From assembly GCA_039183635.1 (NCBI GenBank), contig JBCDBL010000108.1, forward strand, positions 1 through 15,476: DNA of 15,476 nt. Direction: 5' to 3'. Position numbers and translations under genes: made by a program. Within the stretch, counting starts at the first letter, position 1; each line of letters opens with the position of its first letter. Source of the DNA: JBCDBL01 sp039183635 (lineage in GTDB: Bacteria; Pseudomonadota; Alphaproteobacteria; Caulobacterales; Parvularculaceae). The notes beneath the pieces are model-generated. The model was not told the origin of the DNA and did no database searches. It was given only the letters and a program-made list of their open reading frames with translations. Positions 8,346 through 15,434 of this stretch are shown in pieces.

Positions 8346-9908
8346 TTAAGAGCCCGAAGCCGTTTCGCCGAGATTTTGCAAGTAAGGCTCAAGCGGTCCG
8401 ATGTCTGACAGAAGTTTTCGAATTGCATCGAACGCGTCGTCCTGGTCCGTCGTGTACGCCGCCGAAACCGCGATGACGCCGCCCGATCGTTCTCCGCCGC
8501 TAAGATCGGCCATGGCCTGGCGAAGCTTGGCGCGCGCCGGACTGGCTGTGAAAACGCCGCCGGTCCAGTAAAAACTTGCGACCAGTCGGGTTTCGCCGCG
8601 AGGGCCCTGGAGCCTGTCCACGCGCACGGTTTCCGGCAACCCCGCTACGTCGAGCGGTCGGACCCTTGTTTCCAGCCGCCGCCACACTTCTCCGTCATAG
8701 ACGCGATTGCCGTTGTGGACGGCTTCGGCGCCCTGACGTTGGAAATGGTAATAAGCGGCGTAAAAATCAGCCGCCGCGTTCTCGGTTTCAAAGGCGGAGA
8801 GAACTTCGCGGTCCGCGCCTTTGAACCGCGGGGTCCAGGCAGGAGCCGCTGCGGCGTGGGGCGCCCAGCCTGCCGGGCGGGGCGGGGACGCTTCTGCGTT
8901 GAAGGTCGGGGCCGGCGGATCGCCCATGACGAGGGCGGCGTAAATCGGCGCTGCGACAATCAAGGCGATGGCGGCCGCGTATAGCGGGATTGGCGCGGGG
9001 GCGGGCGCTGGGCGAGCGTCTTTATCGCCAGGGGCGTCGTCGTCGTTGAAATCTCCGGGGTGCCGGTCTGCGAACATATTCCCGATAAAGAGGATCAACA
9101 GCATCACGACAGCGAAAAAGCCCCAGCCATAAACGATGTGATCGACCCCTGCGGCCACTTTGTTGTCTGTTAAAGTTGCGACGAGAATGATGCCGAACGC
9201 TCTAAAGCCGTTGGCGATGATGGGTATGATAATGCTGAGGCTGAGAAAAGCCGCCCATTTCCACCATTTTACATAGGCCAGATAAGCGAAAAGAGAGCCG
9301 ATGACGAAGTTGGCGATCAGAAATCTGATGCCGGCGCAGGCCTCCGCAACTTCGAAGAACCCTGACGGCGTTTCAATCATGATGCCGTTATGGTAGACGG
9401 GAATGCCGATAATGTTCAGTAGACCAACAGAAAAATGTGCGGTGAAGTCTTGCAGGTGGGGGATCAGAAAATCTCCGACCGGCACCATGAAGAATAAAAA
9501 CAGCAATGGAAAGACAAGTCGCCGGGACACGACGATCCCGAAAAAGAAGACAAACAGGCTGACAAGAGACCCGACGGCGGCGATCTGTTGGAACATCTGA
9601 ATATCGCCCGCTTCGCCCACAAGCCACAACGCTCCGGCGCCGATGACGCCTATAAGAGCGGGCGCGAAAACCTCCGGCGGAAGCGCGGCCGTGATGTTGC
9701 GGCGTTGCCAGATGAGATAAAGCGATATGATGGGTACGAAAAAGCCGTGATTGTATGTCGTCGTGTGCCGCCAGGTGGAGATCATGCTGGCGTAGGTGTC
9801 GCGGAATAAAATCAATGTCAAAACGGCGCAGCCGAGGAATGTCAGGCCCGCCGCCGTCCATTCCCGAGACAGGCCCGGCTTTGCTGCATTGTCCGCGTGA
9901 TCGGTCAT
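8346..9908 (-). CDS. xrtA: Exosortase A with fused C-terminal EpsI domain
   Basis: Inner-membrane cysteine protease/transpeptidase that recognises PEP-CTERM tails of exported proteins. In 520 residues: residues ~18-280 contain about eight hydrophobic segments and the exosortase catalytic set, with Cys191 in EACAGIRF, Arg236 in NGFRAFGI and His257 in GVDHIVYGWGFF. A soluble Pro/Ala/Asp-rich linker (~283-306) precedes a further membrane segment (~307-328). Residues ~345-515 match the EpsI (DUF3485) type, with a YYHFQRQG-like segment, an FYWTGG segment and conserved C-terminal helices; EpsI is a separate gene in many beta- and gammaproteobacteria. AAGAGAG at 9913-9919 lies 4 nt before the ATG. 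A 153-nt gap separates it from the upstream same-strand glycosyltransferase, so it probably has its own promoter. It is followed after 16 nt by the amidotransferase gene. Exosortase type A is inferred from the neighbours (FemAB, Stp1, amidotransferase) as well as the sequence. Confidence 0.93.
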   Translation of the reverse strand: MTDHADNAAKPGLSREWTAAGLTFLGCAVLTLILFRDTYASMISTWRHTTTYNHGFFVPIISLYLIWQRRNITAALPPEVFAPALIGVIGAGALWLVGEAGDIQMFQQIAAVGSLVSLFVFFFGIVVSRRLVFPLLFLFFMVPVGDFLIPHLQDFTAHFSVGLLNIIGIPVYHNGIMIETPSGFFEVAEACAGIRFLIANFVIGSLFAYLAYVKWWKWAAFLSLSIIIPIIANGFRAFGIILVATLTDNKVAAGVDHIVYGWGFFAVVMLLILFIGNMFADRHPGDFNDDDAPGDKDARPAPAPAPIPLYAAAIALIVAAPIYAALVMGDPPAPTFNAEASPPRPAGWAPHAAAAPAWTPRFKGADREVLSAFETENAAADFYAAYYHFQRQGAEAVHNGNRVYDGEVWRRLETRVRPLDVAGLPETVRVDRLQGPRGETRLVASFYWTGGVFTASPARAKLRQAMADLSGGERSGGVIAVSAAYTTDQDDAFDAIRKLLSDIGPLEPYLQNLGETASGS

Positions 9909-9953
9909 GGTTCTCTCTTAAGATGCTGAATGAAAGCGCGACGCCTCTCGACA

Positions 9954-9969
9954 CTCAAATACCGCGCCA
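9954..9969 (-). promoter_or_regulatory. Candidate sigma-54-like -24/-12 element upstream of xrtA
   Basis: The minus strand reads TGGCGCGGTATTTGAG. This resembles the sigma-54 consensus TGGCAC(A/G)-N4-TTGC with the -24 GG intact, but the -12 position is GA instead of GC. It lies 45 nt upstream of the xrtA ATG, leaving a leader of about 35 nt, a plausible geometry. XrtA systems often have the sigma-54-type activator PrsR, which motivates the call. One mismatch at the near-invariant -12 GC makes it tentative. Confidence 0.3.
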
Positions 9970-9984
9970 TGCGGCTTTTTTTTT
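9962..9984 (+). other. Small hairpin followed by nine T residues in the xrtA leader region
   Basis: CCGC-GCCAT-GCGG (4-bp stem, 9962-9974) is followed by C and T9 (9976-9984) when read on the plus strand. It resembles a minimal intrinsic terminator, but no plus-strand gene leads into it and the stem is short. On the minus strand the A-tract lies just upstream of the candidate sigma-54 element, where it might act as a bent, AT-rich activator or IHF region. Function unproven. Confidence 0.25.
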
Positions 9985-10061
9985 GACATCGTGCGGTAAT
10001 GGAACAAAAGCGACGAAAGGTTAACCCCTAAATACAATTTGTCGATGCGAACGCCTGCAAC

Positions 10062-11285
10062 CTATGCGCTTGTCTCAACCTTACCGCGCGGCGTGTCCGC
10101 CAGGATGCTTTTAAAGAGGTCCATTTGCCCGGCGCTCGTCTCCTCCCAACTGAAGCGTTCTGCATAGGCCCGCGTGGCGTTGCGATCCGGGGGCGCGTCC
10201 AGAAGACCCTTAACGGCTTTTGCGATCGCGTCGGCGTCCCTTGTGTCGATGATACGGCCGGCCGCGTCGGTTGAAATCAGCTCCCGCGCCGATCCGGCCT
10301 GGGTGGCGACAGCGGGAGCGCCGCAAGCCATCGCCTCCAAAAGCACATTCGCCCAACCTTCCCGGCTGGAGGCGAGGACGAGGGCGTCTGCAGCGCCGTA
10401 ATACTCGTGCAGACTTTCGTGGGAGATGCGGCCCGCAAAACGCACGCGGCCCGCAAGGCCGGCTCCCGCCGCTTGGTGTTTTAAAGCTGCTTCGTCAGGA
10501 CCGTCCCCGACGATGACCAGATCGACGCCCGGCAGGTCGTTCATCGCCTCGATAATCAGGTAATGGCCCTTGCGCTCGATAAGATGGCCGACGGACAGGA
10601 GGGTGGGGCGGGTAAAGTTCAGCTTTTTTCTGAGGCTTCCACGATCTTCCGGAGGGTGAAACATCTGCAGATCAACCCCGTTGCGCAGGGTGCGGATTTT
10701 CTGCGCCGGTACGCCGAGATCTTCCAGATTGCGTTTTAACGCGTCGCTTACGGTGATAAGTCCGCCGGCTGCTGAGAGCGCGTCCAAAATTTTCCGCCGC
10801 GGGCCGGGGAAATTTTGGGGAATATAGTTCACATCTGTGCCGCGGGCGGTGATGCAGAAGGGAACGCCAATGTCCCTGGCGATTGCGGCGGCGGCGACGC
10901 CGTCGGGGTATGCGTAGTGGGCGTCGATGAGATCAACCTTCAGTCCGTTGCGAACGAGCTTTCGCACGTAAGGCTGAGCCCAGCGGGTCAAAAGCTGCGG
11001 CGCGGCGAAGACGCCGGCTTTGGGGATCAAAGGGTATCGCGGGTGGTGGACGTCAAGGCCGCGGGCGTTCGCTCTGCGCTCTGCGCGGGCGAACTTGGCG
11101 TAGGCGCCGAACAGGTCAGACTTGAACGGAAACCAGGGCACCGGCGCGACGACCGTCGCGGCGACGGCCTGTGTTTTTACAAGGTTAGCAAGACGGTTCA
11201 GGACGAAAACCCCGTGGTTCGGCTGTCCGGCATGGGGAAAAAGCGTCGTAAATGTGAGAATATTGATTTTTTCGTCAGAGGTCAT
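10062..11285 (-). CDS. GT4-family glycosyltransferase
   Basis: Predicted GT-B, retaining glycosyltransferase acting on a lipid-linked sugar intermediate in the cytoplasm. From the preferred ATG at 11285 it is 407 residues; an in-frame ATG at 11318 would add 11. N-terminal domain: ILTFTTLFPHAGQPNHGVFV, typical of GT4 enzymes with a donor-facing loop, and DAHYAYPDG. The domain junction carries LRNGVD. The donor domain has SVGHLIERKGH, IVGDGPDE and EX7E in SREGWANVLLEAMACG (Glu309/Glu317 in the shorter numbering). AAAAGGA at 11296-11302 lies 10 nt before the 11285 ATG; the longer start has only a weak GGCGA. It is transcribed divergently from the FemAB gene, sharing a 150-nt promoter region, and alone on this strand until xrtA 153 nt further on. 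The sugar specificity cannot be read; its place in the locus supports exopolysaccharide assembly. Confidence 0.85.
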   Translation of the reverse strand: MTSDEKINILTFTTLFPHAGQPNHGVFVLNRLANLVKTQAVAATVVAPVPWFPFKSDLFGAYAKFARAERRANARGLDVHHPRYPLIPKAGVFAAPQLLTRWAQPYVRKLVRNGLKVDLIDAHYAYPDGVAAAAIARDIGVPFCITARGTDVNYIPQNFPGPRRKILDALSAAGGLITVSDALKRNLEDLGVPAQKIRTLRNGVDLQMFHPPEDRGSLRKKLNFTRPTLLSVGHLIERKGHYLIIEAMNDLPGVDLVIVGDGPDEAALKHQAAGAGLAGRVRFAGRISHESLHEYYGAADALVLASSREGWANVLLEAMACGAPAVATQAGSARELISTDAAGRIIDTRDADAIAKAVKGLLDAPPDRNATRAYAERFSWEETSAGQMDLFKSILADTPRGKVETSA

Positions 11286-11331
11286 AAATCCGGCGTCCTT
11301 TTCCCGCCGTTCCGCCATGTTTCGCCGGTTA

Positions 11332-11362
11332 CTTAACGTCTAAGACACATAATTTCGTTAAG
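11332..11362. repeat. Inverted repeat CTTAACG-N17-CGTTAAG in the divergent promoter region
   Basis: Perfect 7-bp arms at 11332-11338 and 11356-11362 lie between the divergent glycosyltransferase (start 11285) and FemAB (start 11436) genes. The arms contain TTAAC/GTTAA half-sites like those bound by the alphaproteobacterial cell-cycle regulator CtrA, but no proper TTAA-N7-TTAA pair is present (the nearest is TTAA-N6-TTAA at 11358-11371). A position between two promoters fits an operator controlling both blocks; this is inference. Confidence 0.4.
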
Positions 11363-11388
11363 GCTGTTTAAAGTGTTGAAGACGGTCG

Positions 11389-11410
11389 CGCGCCATGTTT
11401 CAAGGGCGCG
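11389..11410 (+). repeat. Inverted repeat CGCGCC-N10-GGCGCG in the FemAB leader
   Basis: Perfect 6-bp GC arms at 11389-11394 and 11405-11410 with a 10-nt AT-richer loop lie 26 nt before the FemAB start. As RNA it would form a stable stem-loop just upstream of the SD. It may be an operator or a leader structure; no T-run follows directly, so it is not a convincing terminator. Confidence 0.35.
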
Positions 11411-11420
11411 GTTAAGTTTT

Positions 11421-11427
11421 AGGGGAG
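11421..11427 (+). promoter_or_regulatory. Shine-Dalgarno that decides the FemAB start
   Basis: AGGGGAG lies 8 nt upstream of the ATG at 11436. The longer frame opens at a GTG at 11373 with no comparable site, and the extra 21 residues look like leader sequence, so 11436 is preferred. Confidence 0.7.
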
Positions 11428-11435
11428 AAAAAGCG

Positions 11436-12542
11436 ATGGCTGAAGCGGCGAGGGATGCCGACGTCATAGCCTTCACGCCGAAGAGCGCGTCCGACGCTCC
11501 GGCGACGGCGCCGCTATTGGTCCGAAGTGTTGAGCCCCGGGACAAACTTGCCTGGGACAGGTTTGTGGATGCAGCGCCGGGCGCGGTGTTCTTCCACCGC
11601 GCCGCCTGGCCCGGCGTTATCGAGCGCACATATGGGCACAAAGACTGCTCCCTTATCGCTATGCGCGGCGGCGAGGTTGCCGGGGTGTTGCCGCTGAACC
11701 TCGTTAAAAGCCCGATCTTCGGAAAATCTTTGATTTCAACAGCCTTCACTGTCGGCGGCGGCGTGCTGGCGGCGGATGCGCAGGCCCGCGAGGCCCTCGC
11801 TGCGGCGGCGGTCGATATCGGAGAAAAAAACCAGGTCGATTGCGTGGAAATGCGCTTCGTTGACGCCGCTCTTGACGGGTGGGTGACGAAAAAGGACGTC
11901 TACGCCGGGTTTCGCAAACAGATTCCCGCCGACGAGGATGAAAACTTGAAAATGATCCCGCGCAAAAAACGCGCGGATGTACGCAAGGGCATCAAAAACC
12001 AGGCGCTCGCCGTCGATGCCGATGCCGATATTGACGTATTTTACGCACTGTACGCCGAAAGCGTCCGCAATCTTGGCACGCCGGTGTTTCCCGTGTCCCT
12101 GATCCGAAACTTGAAGGACGCTTTTGGGGACGATATGGAGCTTTCGGTGATCAGCGGTCCGGACGGTCCTGTCGTCGGGCTCGCCAGTTTTTTCTTTAAG
12201 GACGAGGTTCTGCCCTATTACGGCGGCGCGCAGCCGGCCGCCCGGGCGCTGCACGCCTATGATTATCAGTATTGGTCCTTGATGCGCCGCGCGGCGGCCA
12301 GGGGCGCGACGGTTTTCGACTTCGGCCGCAGCAAATACGGGGCGGGCGCGTTCGATTACAAGACGTATTGGGGCTTCGAGCCGGAACCCTTGCATTATCA
12401 ATACAAGCTCATCCGCGCCAAGGCTGCGCCGGATGTTAATCCCATGAACCCGAAATATCGCTTGATGGTGAATGTTTGGCGGCGCCTGCCGTTGGCGTTG
12501 GCGAACCGTCTCGGCCCTATCGTCGCCAGCCAGCTTGGGTGA
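11436..12542 (+). CDS. FemAB-like protein, PEP-CTERM/exosortase A system-associated
   Basis: Member of the FemAB-related family (compare TIGR03019) found almost only beside exosortase A; FemAB proteins transfer aminoacyl groups through two GNAT folds, but this subfamily's substrate is not established. In 368 residues: N-terminal GNAT-like domain from ~28 to 160, with the FemAB-type segment AAPGAVFFHRAAW (46-58); a second from ~165 to 330, beginning PRKKRADVRKGIKN, with FYALYAESVRNLGTPVFP and the family hallmark FDFGRSKYGAGAFDYKTYWG (294-313) followed by EPEPLHYQYKL. Length is a little above the usual ~340-350, mainly from the N-terminal tail. The Stp1 glycosyltransferase follows after 6 nt, indicating an operon. 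The shared 150-nt region with the divergent glycosyltransferase holds the promoter and inverted repeats. A role in modifying the polysaccharide or its precursor is inference; the family call is strong. Confidence 0.9.
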   Translation: MAEAARDADVIAFTPKSASDAPATAPLLVRSVEPRDKLAWDRFVDAAPGAVFFHRAAWPGVIERTYGHKDCSLIAMRGGEVAGVLPLNLVKSPIFGKSLISTAFTVGGGVLAADAQAREALAAAAVDIGEKNQVDCVEMRFVDAALDGWVTKKDVYAGFRKQIPADEDENLKMIPRKKRADVRKGIKNQALAVDADADIDVFYALYAESVRNLGTPVFPVSLIRNLKDAFGDDMELSVISGPDGPVVGLASFFFKDEVLPYYGGAQPAARALHAYDYQYWSLMRRAAARGATVFDFGRSKYGAGAFDYKTYWGFEPEPLHYQYKLIRAKAAPDVNPMNPKYRLMVNVWRRLPLALANRLGPIVASQLG

Positions 12543-12548
12543 GGGTGT

Positions 12549-13778
12549 ATGGACGACGTCCTCCTCCTTGTACACCGCATCCCCTATCCGCCGGATAAGG
12601 GAGACAAAATTCGCTCCTGGCGCTTGCTGGAGTTTCTTGCAGAACGGTTTAACGTTCACCTTGGCTGTTTTATTGACGATCCAGATGACTGGGCGTACAC
12701 AGAATTTTTAGAAAAAAAATGCGCCAGTACGCATTTTGAGGCCTTGAACCCCCTTCTCGCCCGGGCCCGCAGCTTGACGGGGCTTGTCTCCGGGGCGCCG
12801 TTGACCATGCCTTATTACAAAAGCGCGGCGATGCGCCGGTGGGTTGACGCGGTGCGGGCGCAGCCTCTGGCGGCGGAGTTTGTTTATTCTTCGGCGATGG
12901 CGCCGTATCTGGAGCCCGCCGCCCCCGGTCGACCGCGGATTATCGATTTTGTCGATGCGGACTCGGAGAAATGGCGCAAATACGCTGAGCGCAAATCGTT
13001 TCCGATGTCTTACGTTTATCGGCGCGAAGCGGAGCGCCTGGGTGCGGCCGAAGTCGCGATTTCTCAAAATGTGGATGTCAGCCTTTTTGTTTCCGAAGCC
13101 GAGGCCCGGCTGTTGGCCGCGCGCGCCGGGGCGCCCCGGGATAAAATCGATTGGGTGAGCAATGGGGTCGATACGGACTTTTTCAATCCGGATGCGGCTT
13201 TCCAGTCGGTAGCCGGCGATGCCGGCCCCAAGGTCGTGTTCACTGGCGCTATGGACTATTGGGCGAATGTCGACGCCGTCGTCTGGTTCGCGGAGGAGGT
13301 GCTGGGCGCGCTCCGTAGACGCCATCCTGCGCTGCAGTTCTACATTGTCGGGGCGCGGCCTGCGGCCGAGGTGACGGCGCTTGCGGCCCGGCCCGGCGTC
13401 ATCGTTACCGGCCGGGTCCCAGATGTTCGTCCGTACATCGCTGCGTCTGACATTGCTGTCGCGCCCATGCGAATCGCGCAAGGTATCCAAAATAAAGTTC
13501 TTGAGGCGATGGCGATGGCGCGCCCTGTAATCGCCACTCCGGACGGGGCCCTCGGGCTTGAGGCGTCCGCAGGCGTCCATCTTGAGGTTGCGTCCGACGG
13601 GCCGGCGTTCGCAGATGCTGTTTTGGATCTTCTCGACGATCCAGATCAACGGGAGCGATTAGGGCGAAATGCAAGGGCGTTGATGGAAGGGTCCTACAGC
13701 TGGTCAGCCAAGCTTCAGCGCCTTGAAAGCGCGCTTCGTCGTTTGGGCCTTTTCCATGAAACATCTTCAGCGGCTTAG
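12549..13778 (+). CDS. Stp1-family glycosyltransferase, PEP-CTERM/exosortase A-associated
   Basis: GT4-like glycosyltransferase of the TIGR03087 (Stp1) family, one of the marker genes of exosortase A loci, expected to act in repeat-unit assembly on the cytoplasmic face. In 409 residues the opening is diagnostic: LLLVHRIPYPPDKGDKIRSW (5-24) followed by LLEFLAERFNVHLGCFIDD. Later come DFVDADSEKWRKYAERKS (133-150), VSNGVD (203-208) at the domain boundary, FTGAMDYWANVDAVVWFAEE (231-250) opening the donor domain, and IAQGIQNKVLEAMAMARPVI (309-328), where Gln/Asn replace the first acid of the typical EX7E but Glu319 remains. A GAGGGT site lies just before the ATG. It starts 6 nt after the FemAB gene and is followed after 35 nt by the flippase. 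No defects seen. Confidence 0.93.
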   Translation: MDDVLLLVHRIPYPPDKGDKIRSWRLLEFLAERFNVHLGCFIDDPDDWAYTEFLEKKCASTHFEALNPLLARARSLTGLVSGAPLTMPYYKSAAMRRWVDAVRAQPLAAEFVYSSAMAPYLEPAAPGRPRIIDFVDADSEKWRKYAERKSFPMSYVYRREAERLGAAEVAISQNVDVSLFVSEAEARLLAARAGAPRDKIDWVSNGVDTDFFNPDAAFQSVAGDAGPKVVFTGAMDYWANVDAVVWFAEEVLGALRRRHPALQFYIVGARPAAEVTALAARPGVIVTGRVPDVRPYIAASDIAVAPMRIAQGIQNKVLEAMAMARPVIATPDGALGLEASAGVHLEVASDGPAFADAVLDLLDDPDQRERLGRNARALMEGSYSWSAKLQRLESALRRLGLFHETSSAA

Positions 13779-13813
13779 TTCCATAGATTGGCAAGATACG
13801 GGTCTTTTGCGTC

Positions 13814-15310
13814 ATGACTGATGACGCCCCTCGCAGTGCGGGCTTGTTTGCAGCGGCGGCGCGCTCCGTTTCCTGGACCCTGGGGGCGGGCGTCATCGTG
13901 CGGATTTTGGGGTTTGTCAGCACCGCGATTGCGGCGCGCATCCTCACCCCCGCCGACTATGGGCTTGTCGCCCTGGCCATGTCGCTCTGGTACTTATTTG
14001 AAAGCTTTTTCGCCTTTGGCGTCGAGTCTTATATTATCCGGGAAAAAGACCCGCCGCGGGCGGTTTACGACACGGCGTGGACCTTAAACCTTATACGCGG
14101 GGCCGTATTCGCCTTCGGGATTGTCGCCGCAGCGCCGTCCATCGCTTCGGGGCTTGGGGATGAGCGATTAGGGCCGATGCTCTACGCCGTCGCCGCCATC
14201 GCGTTTTTGAGTTGCGCGCGAAACACGGGGTTTGTCGACTATTCCAAATCCTTGAAGTTCTCCTATGAGTTCGGCGCCGTTGTTATCGGCAAATTTTTGT
14301 CGATCCTCGTGACGATCGCTCTTGCTGTCAGCTTGAGATCTTATTGGGCGCTTCTGTTCGGCGTGCTGGCGGCGGAGCTTTGGCATGCGGGCTACACCTA
14401 CGCTGCCCATCCGTTTCGACCGCGCATGACGTTGTCGCGATGGCGCGACCTTTTTTCCTTCGCAGGGTGGCTGACGTTGGGGCGCGCCGCCTTTTCCCTG
14501 TCCGTGAAATTCGACGCTATTTTGCTGCAAAAAACGGTGGGAACCGATGCGGTGGGCGTCTTCACCGTCGGCCGCAGCGTCGCTGCTATGCCGACGAATG
14601 AGATGATTTATCCGGTGAACAAGGCGCTGTTTCCAGCCCTGGCGAAAGCTGCGGCGCGGGGGGAGGCGCTGAAATCGGCTCATTTGGAGGCGCTTGCGCT
14701 GATCACGTCTTTGGCGCTGCCCGCGGGGATCGGTCTTGCCATTGTTGCACCGGACGCTGTCCGCGCCTTGCTCGGCGCCCAATGGGACGGTGCTGTTCCG
14801 GTGGTGCAGATGATCGGCGCCGGGTTCGCCGTTTTGACGATCGCGACCAATTTCGACGCCGTGATGATGACCGCGGGGCGTATGCAGCTTTACGCCTGGC
14901 GCGGGGTGATTTTCGCGGTTCTTCGCATCGCCGTATTTTTAGGCGGGCTGTTTCTTTACGGCCTTTACGGGGCCGCGGCCGGGTTCGCGCTTGGATGCGT
15001 CATCCAGGCGATCATCGACACCACGATCATGAACCGCGTGACCGGCGCGACATGGGGCGATGCGGCCCGGCGCATCTGGCGCTCGCTGATCGCGTCTGCG
15101 GCGATGACGGCGGCGCTTTTCCCTGCTTTGGCTGTCGCCCCCGAAGCTGGCGGCGGCGGAGGGGCGTTGATGCGCCTTGCTGTGCTCGCGGCGCTTGGTG
15201 CGACGACATACGCCGTTGTGCATTTCGCGTTGTGGCGGCTTTCCGGCCGCCCTGAAGGACCGGAGACGCGCATGCTGTTCTTATTTAGGACAGTTTTCCC
15301 AAGGTCTTAA
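13814..15310 (+). CDS. Wzx-like oligosaccharide flippase (polysaccharide biosynthesis protein, MOP superfamily)
   Basis: Predicted inner-membrane flippase moving the undecaprenyl-linked repeat unit to the periplasm. Its 498 residues are mostly hydrophobic, with about a dozen transmembrane segments from ~17 to 480. Family-typical features are the opening helix with GAGVIVRILGFVSTAIAARI, then LTPADYGLVALAM (44-56), the central GTDAVGVFTVGRSVAAMPTN stretch and PVNKALFPALAKA. This pattern fits the WzxC/polysaccharide-synthesis (PF13440) subgroup rather than MurJ. The start has only a weak SD (GGGTC), so other starts are possible, but the first membrane helix comes soon after this ATG. It ends the + strand operon after Stp1 (35-nt gap) and directly precedes a palindromic repeat, which may mark the operon end. 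The pairing with glycosyltransferases supports a Wzx/Wzy-type route; no polymerase is visible in the window. Confidence 0.9.
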   Translation: MTDDAPRSAGLFAAAARSVSWTLGAGVIVRILGFVSTAIAARILTPADYGLVALAMSLWYLFESFFAFGVESYIIREKDPPRAVYDTAWTLNLIRGAVFAFGIVAAAPSIASGLGDERLGPMLYAVAAIAFLSCARNTGFVDYSKSLKFSYEFGAVVIGKFLSILVTIALAVSLRSYWALLFGVLAAELWHAGYTYAAHPFRPRMTLSRWRDLFSFAGWLTLGRAAFSLSVKFDAILLQKTVGTDAVGVFTVGRSVAAMPTNEMIYPVNKALFPALAKAAARGEALKSAHLEALALITSLALPAGIGLAIVAPDAVRALLGAQWDGAVPVVQMIGAGFAVLTIATNFDAVMMTAGRMQLYAWRGVIFAVLRIAVFLGGLFLYGLYGAAAGFALGCVIQAIIDTTIMNRVTGATWGDAARRIWRSLIASAAMTAALFPALAVAPEAGGGGGALMRLAVLAALGATTYAVVHFALWRLSGRPEGPETRMLFLFRTVFPRS

Positions 15311-15360
15311 AGCGTTTCCAGGCGAAGTGGCATCCGGTTCGCCGTCCGGAAACGCGTTAC
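15311..15360 (+). repeat. Nested palindromic repeat, alphaproteobacterial intergenic type
   Basis: Outer arms GCGTTTCC (15312-15319) and GGAAACGC (15348-15355) and inner arms GGCGAA (15321-15326) and TTCGCC (15338-15343) form a 14-bp two-part hairpin with an 11-nt loop. The layout, GCGAAGTGG followed by CCGGTTCGC between outer complementary arms, resembles a small palindrome scattered in many alphaproteobacterial genomes. It begins 1 nt after the flippase stop, so it may serve as an mRNA-end stem-loop; it lacks a T-run. Confidence 0.7.
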
Positions 15361-15380
15361 GCCATATATTTAAATCGTTG

Positions 15381-15409
15381 GAGCGATTCCGCTTGAATTG
15401 GCGTTGCTT
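15381..15409 (+). repeat. Second hairpin adjoining the palindromic repeat
   Basis: GAGCGATTCC (15381-15390) pairs with GGCGTTGCTT (15400-15409) over ten positions with one T/C mismatch; three of the pairs are G-U, and the loop is nine nt. It looks like a decayed copy of the GAGCGATTCC-GCTTGAA palindromes also frequent in alphaproteobacteria. Pairing through G-U favours an RNA stem-loop. Confidence 0.45.
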
Positions 15410-15434
15410 TAAGTCCGACTCGCGAAAAAGTAAG

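Noticed and set aside
8330..8428. 33-residue N-terminal extension of the amidotransferase
   Set aside because: It would bury the nucleophile Cys2 of MCGIAG and overlaps the xrtA 3' end.
9962..9984. Rho-independent terminator on the plus strand
   Set aside because: Only a 4-bp stem, and no plus-strand gene reads into it; kept only as a structural note.
9983..9988. TTGACA as a -35 box on the plus strand
   Set aside because: No -10 box lies at 16-18 nt, and a transcript would only be antisense to the glycosyltransferase gene.
10012..10045. Stem CGAC(G)AAA...TTTGTCG as a terminator for the minus-strand glycosyltransferase
   Set aside because: Bulged stem with a large loop and no T-run on the relevant strand.
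11358..11371. Full CtrA site
   Set aside because: TTAA-N6-TTAA has the wrong spacing; canonical spacing is N7.
11736..12659. 307-residue minus-strand frame opposite FemAB (and 12708-13649 opposite Stp1)
   Set aside because: Shadow frames of well-recognised families; no conserved motif.
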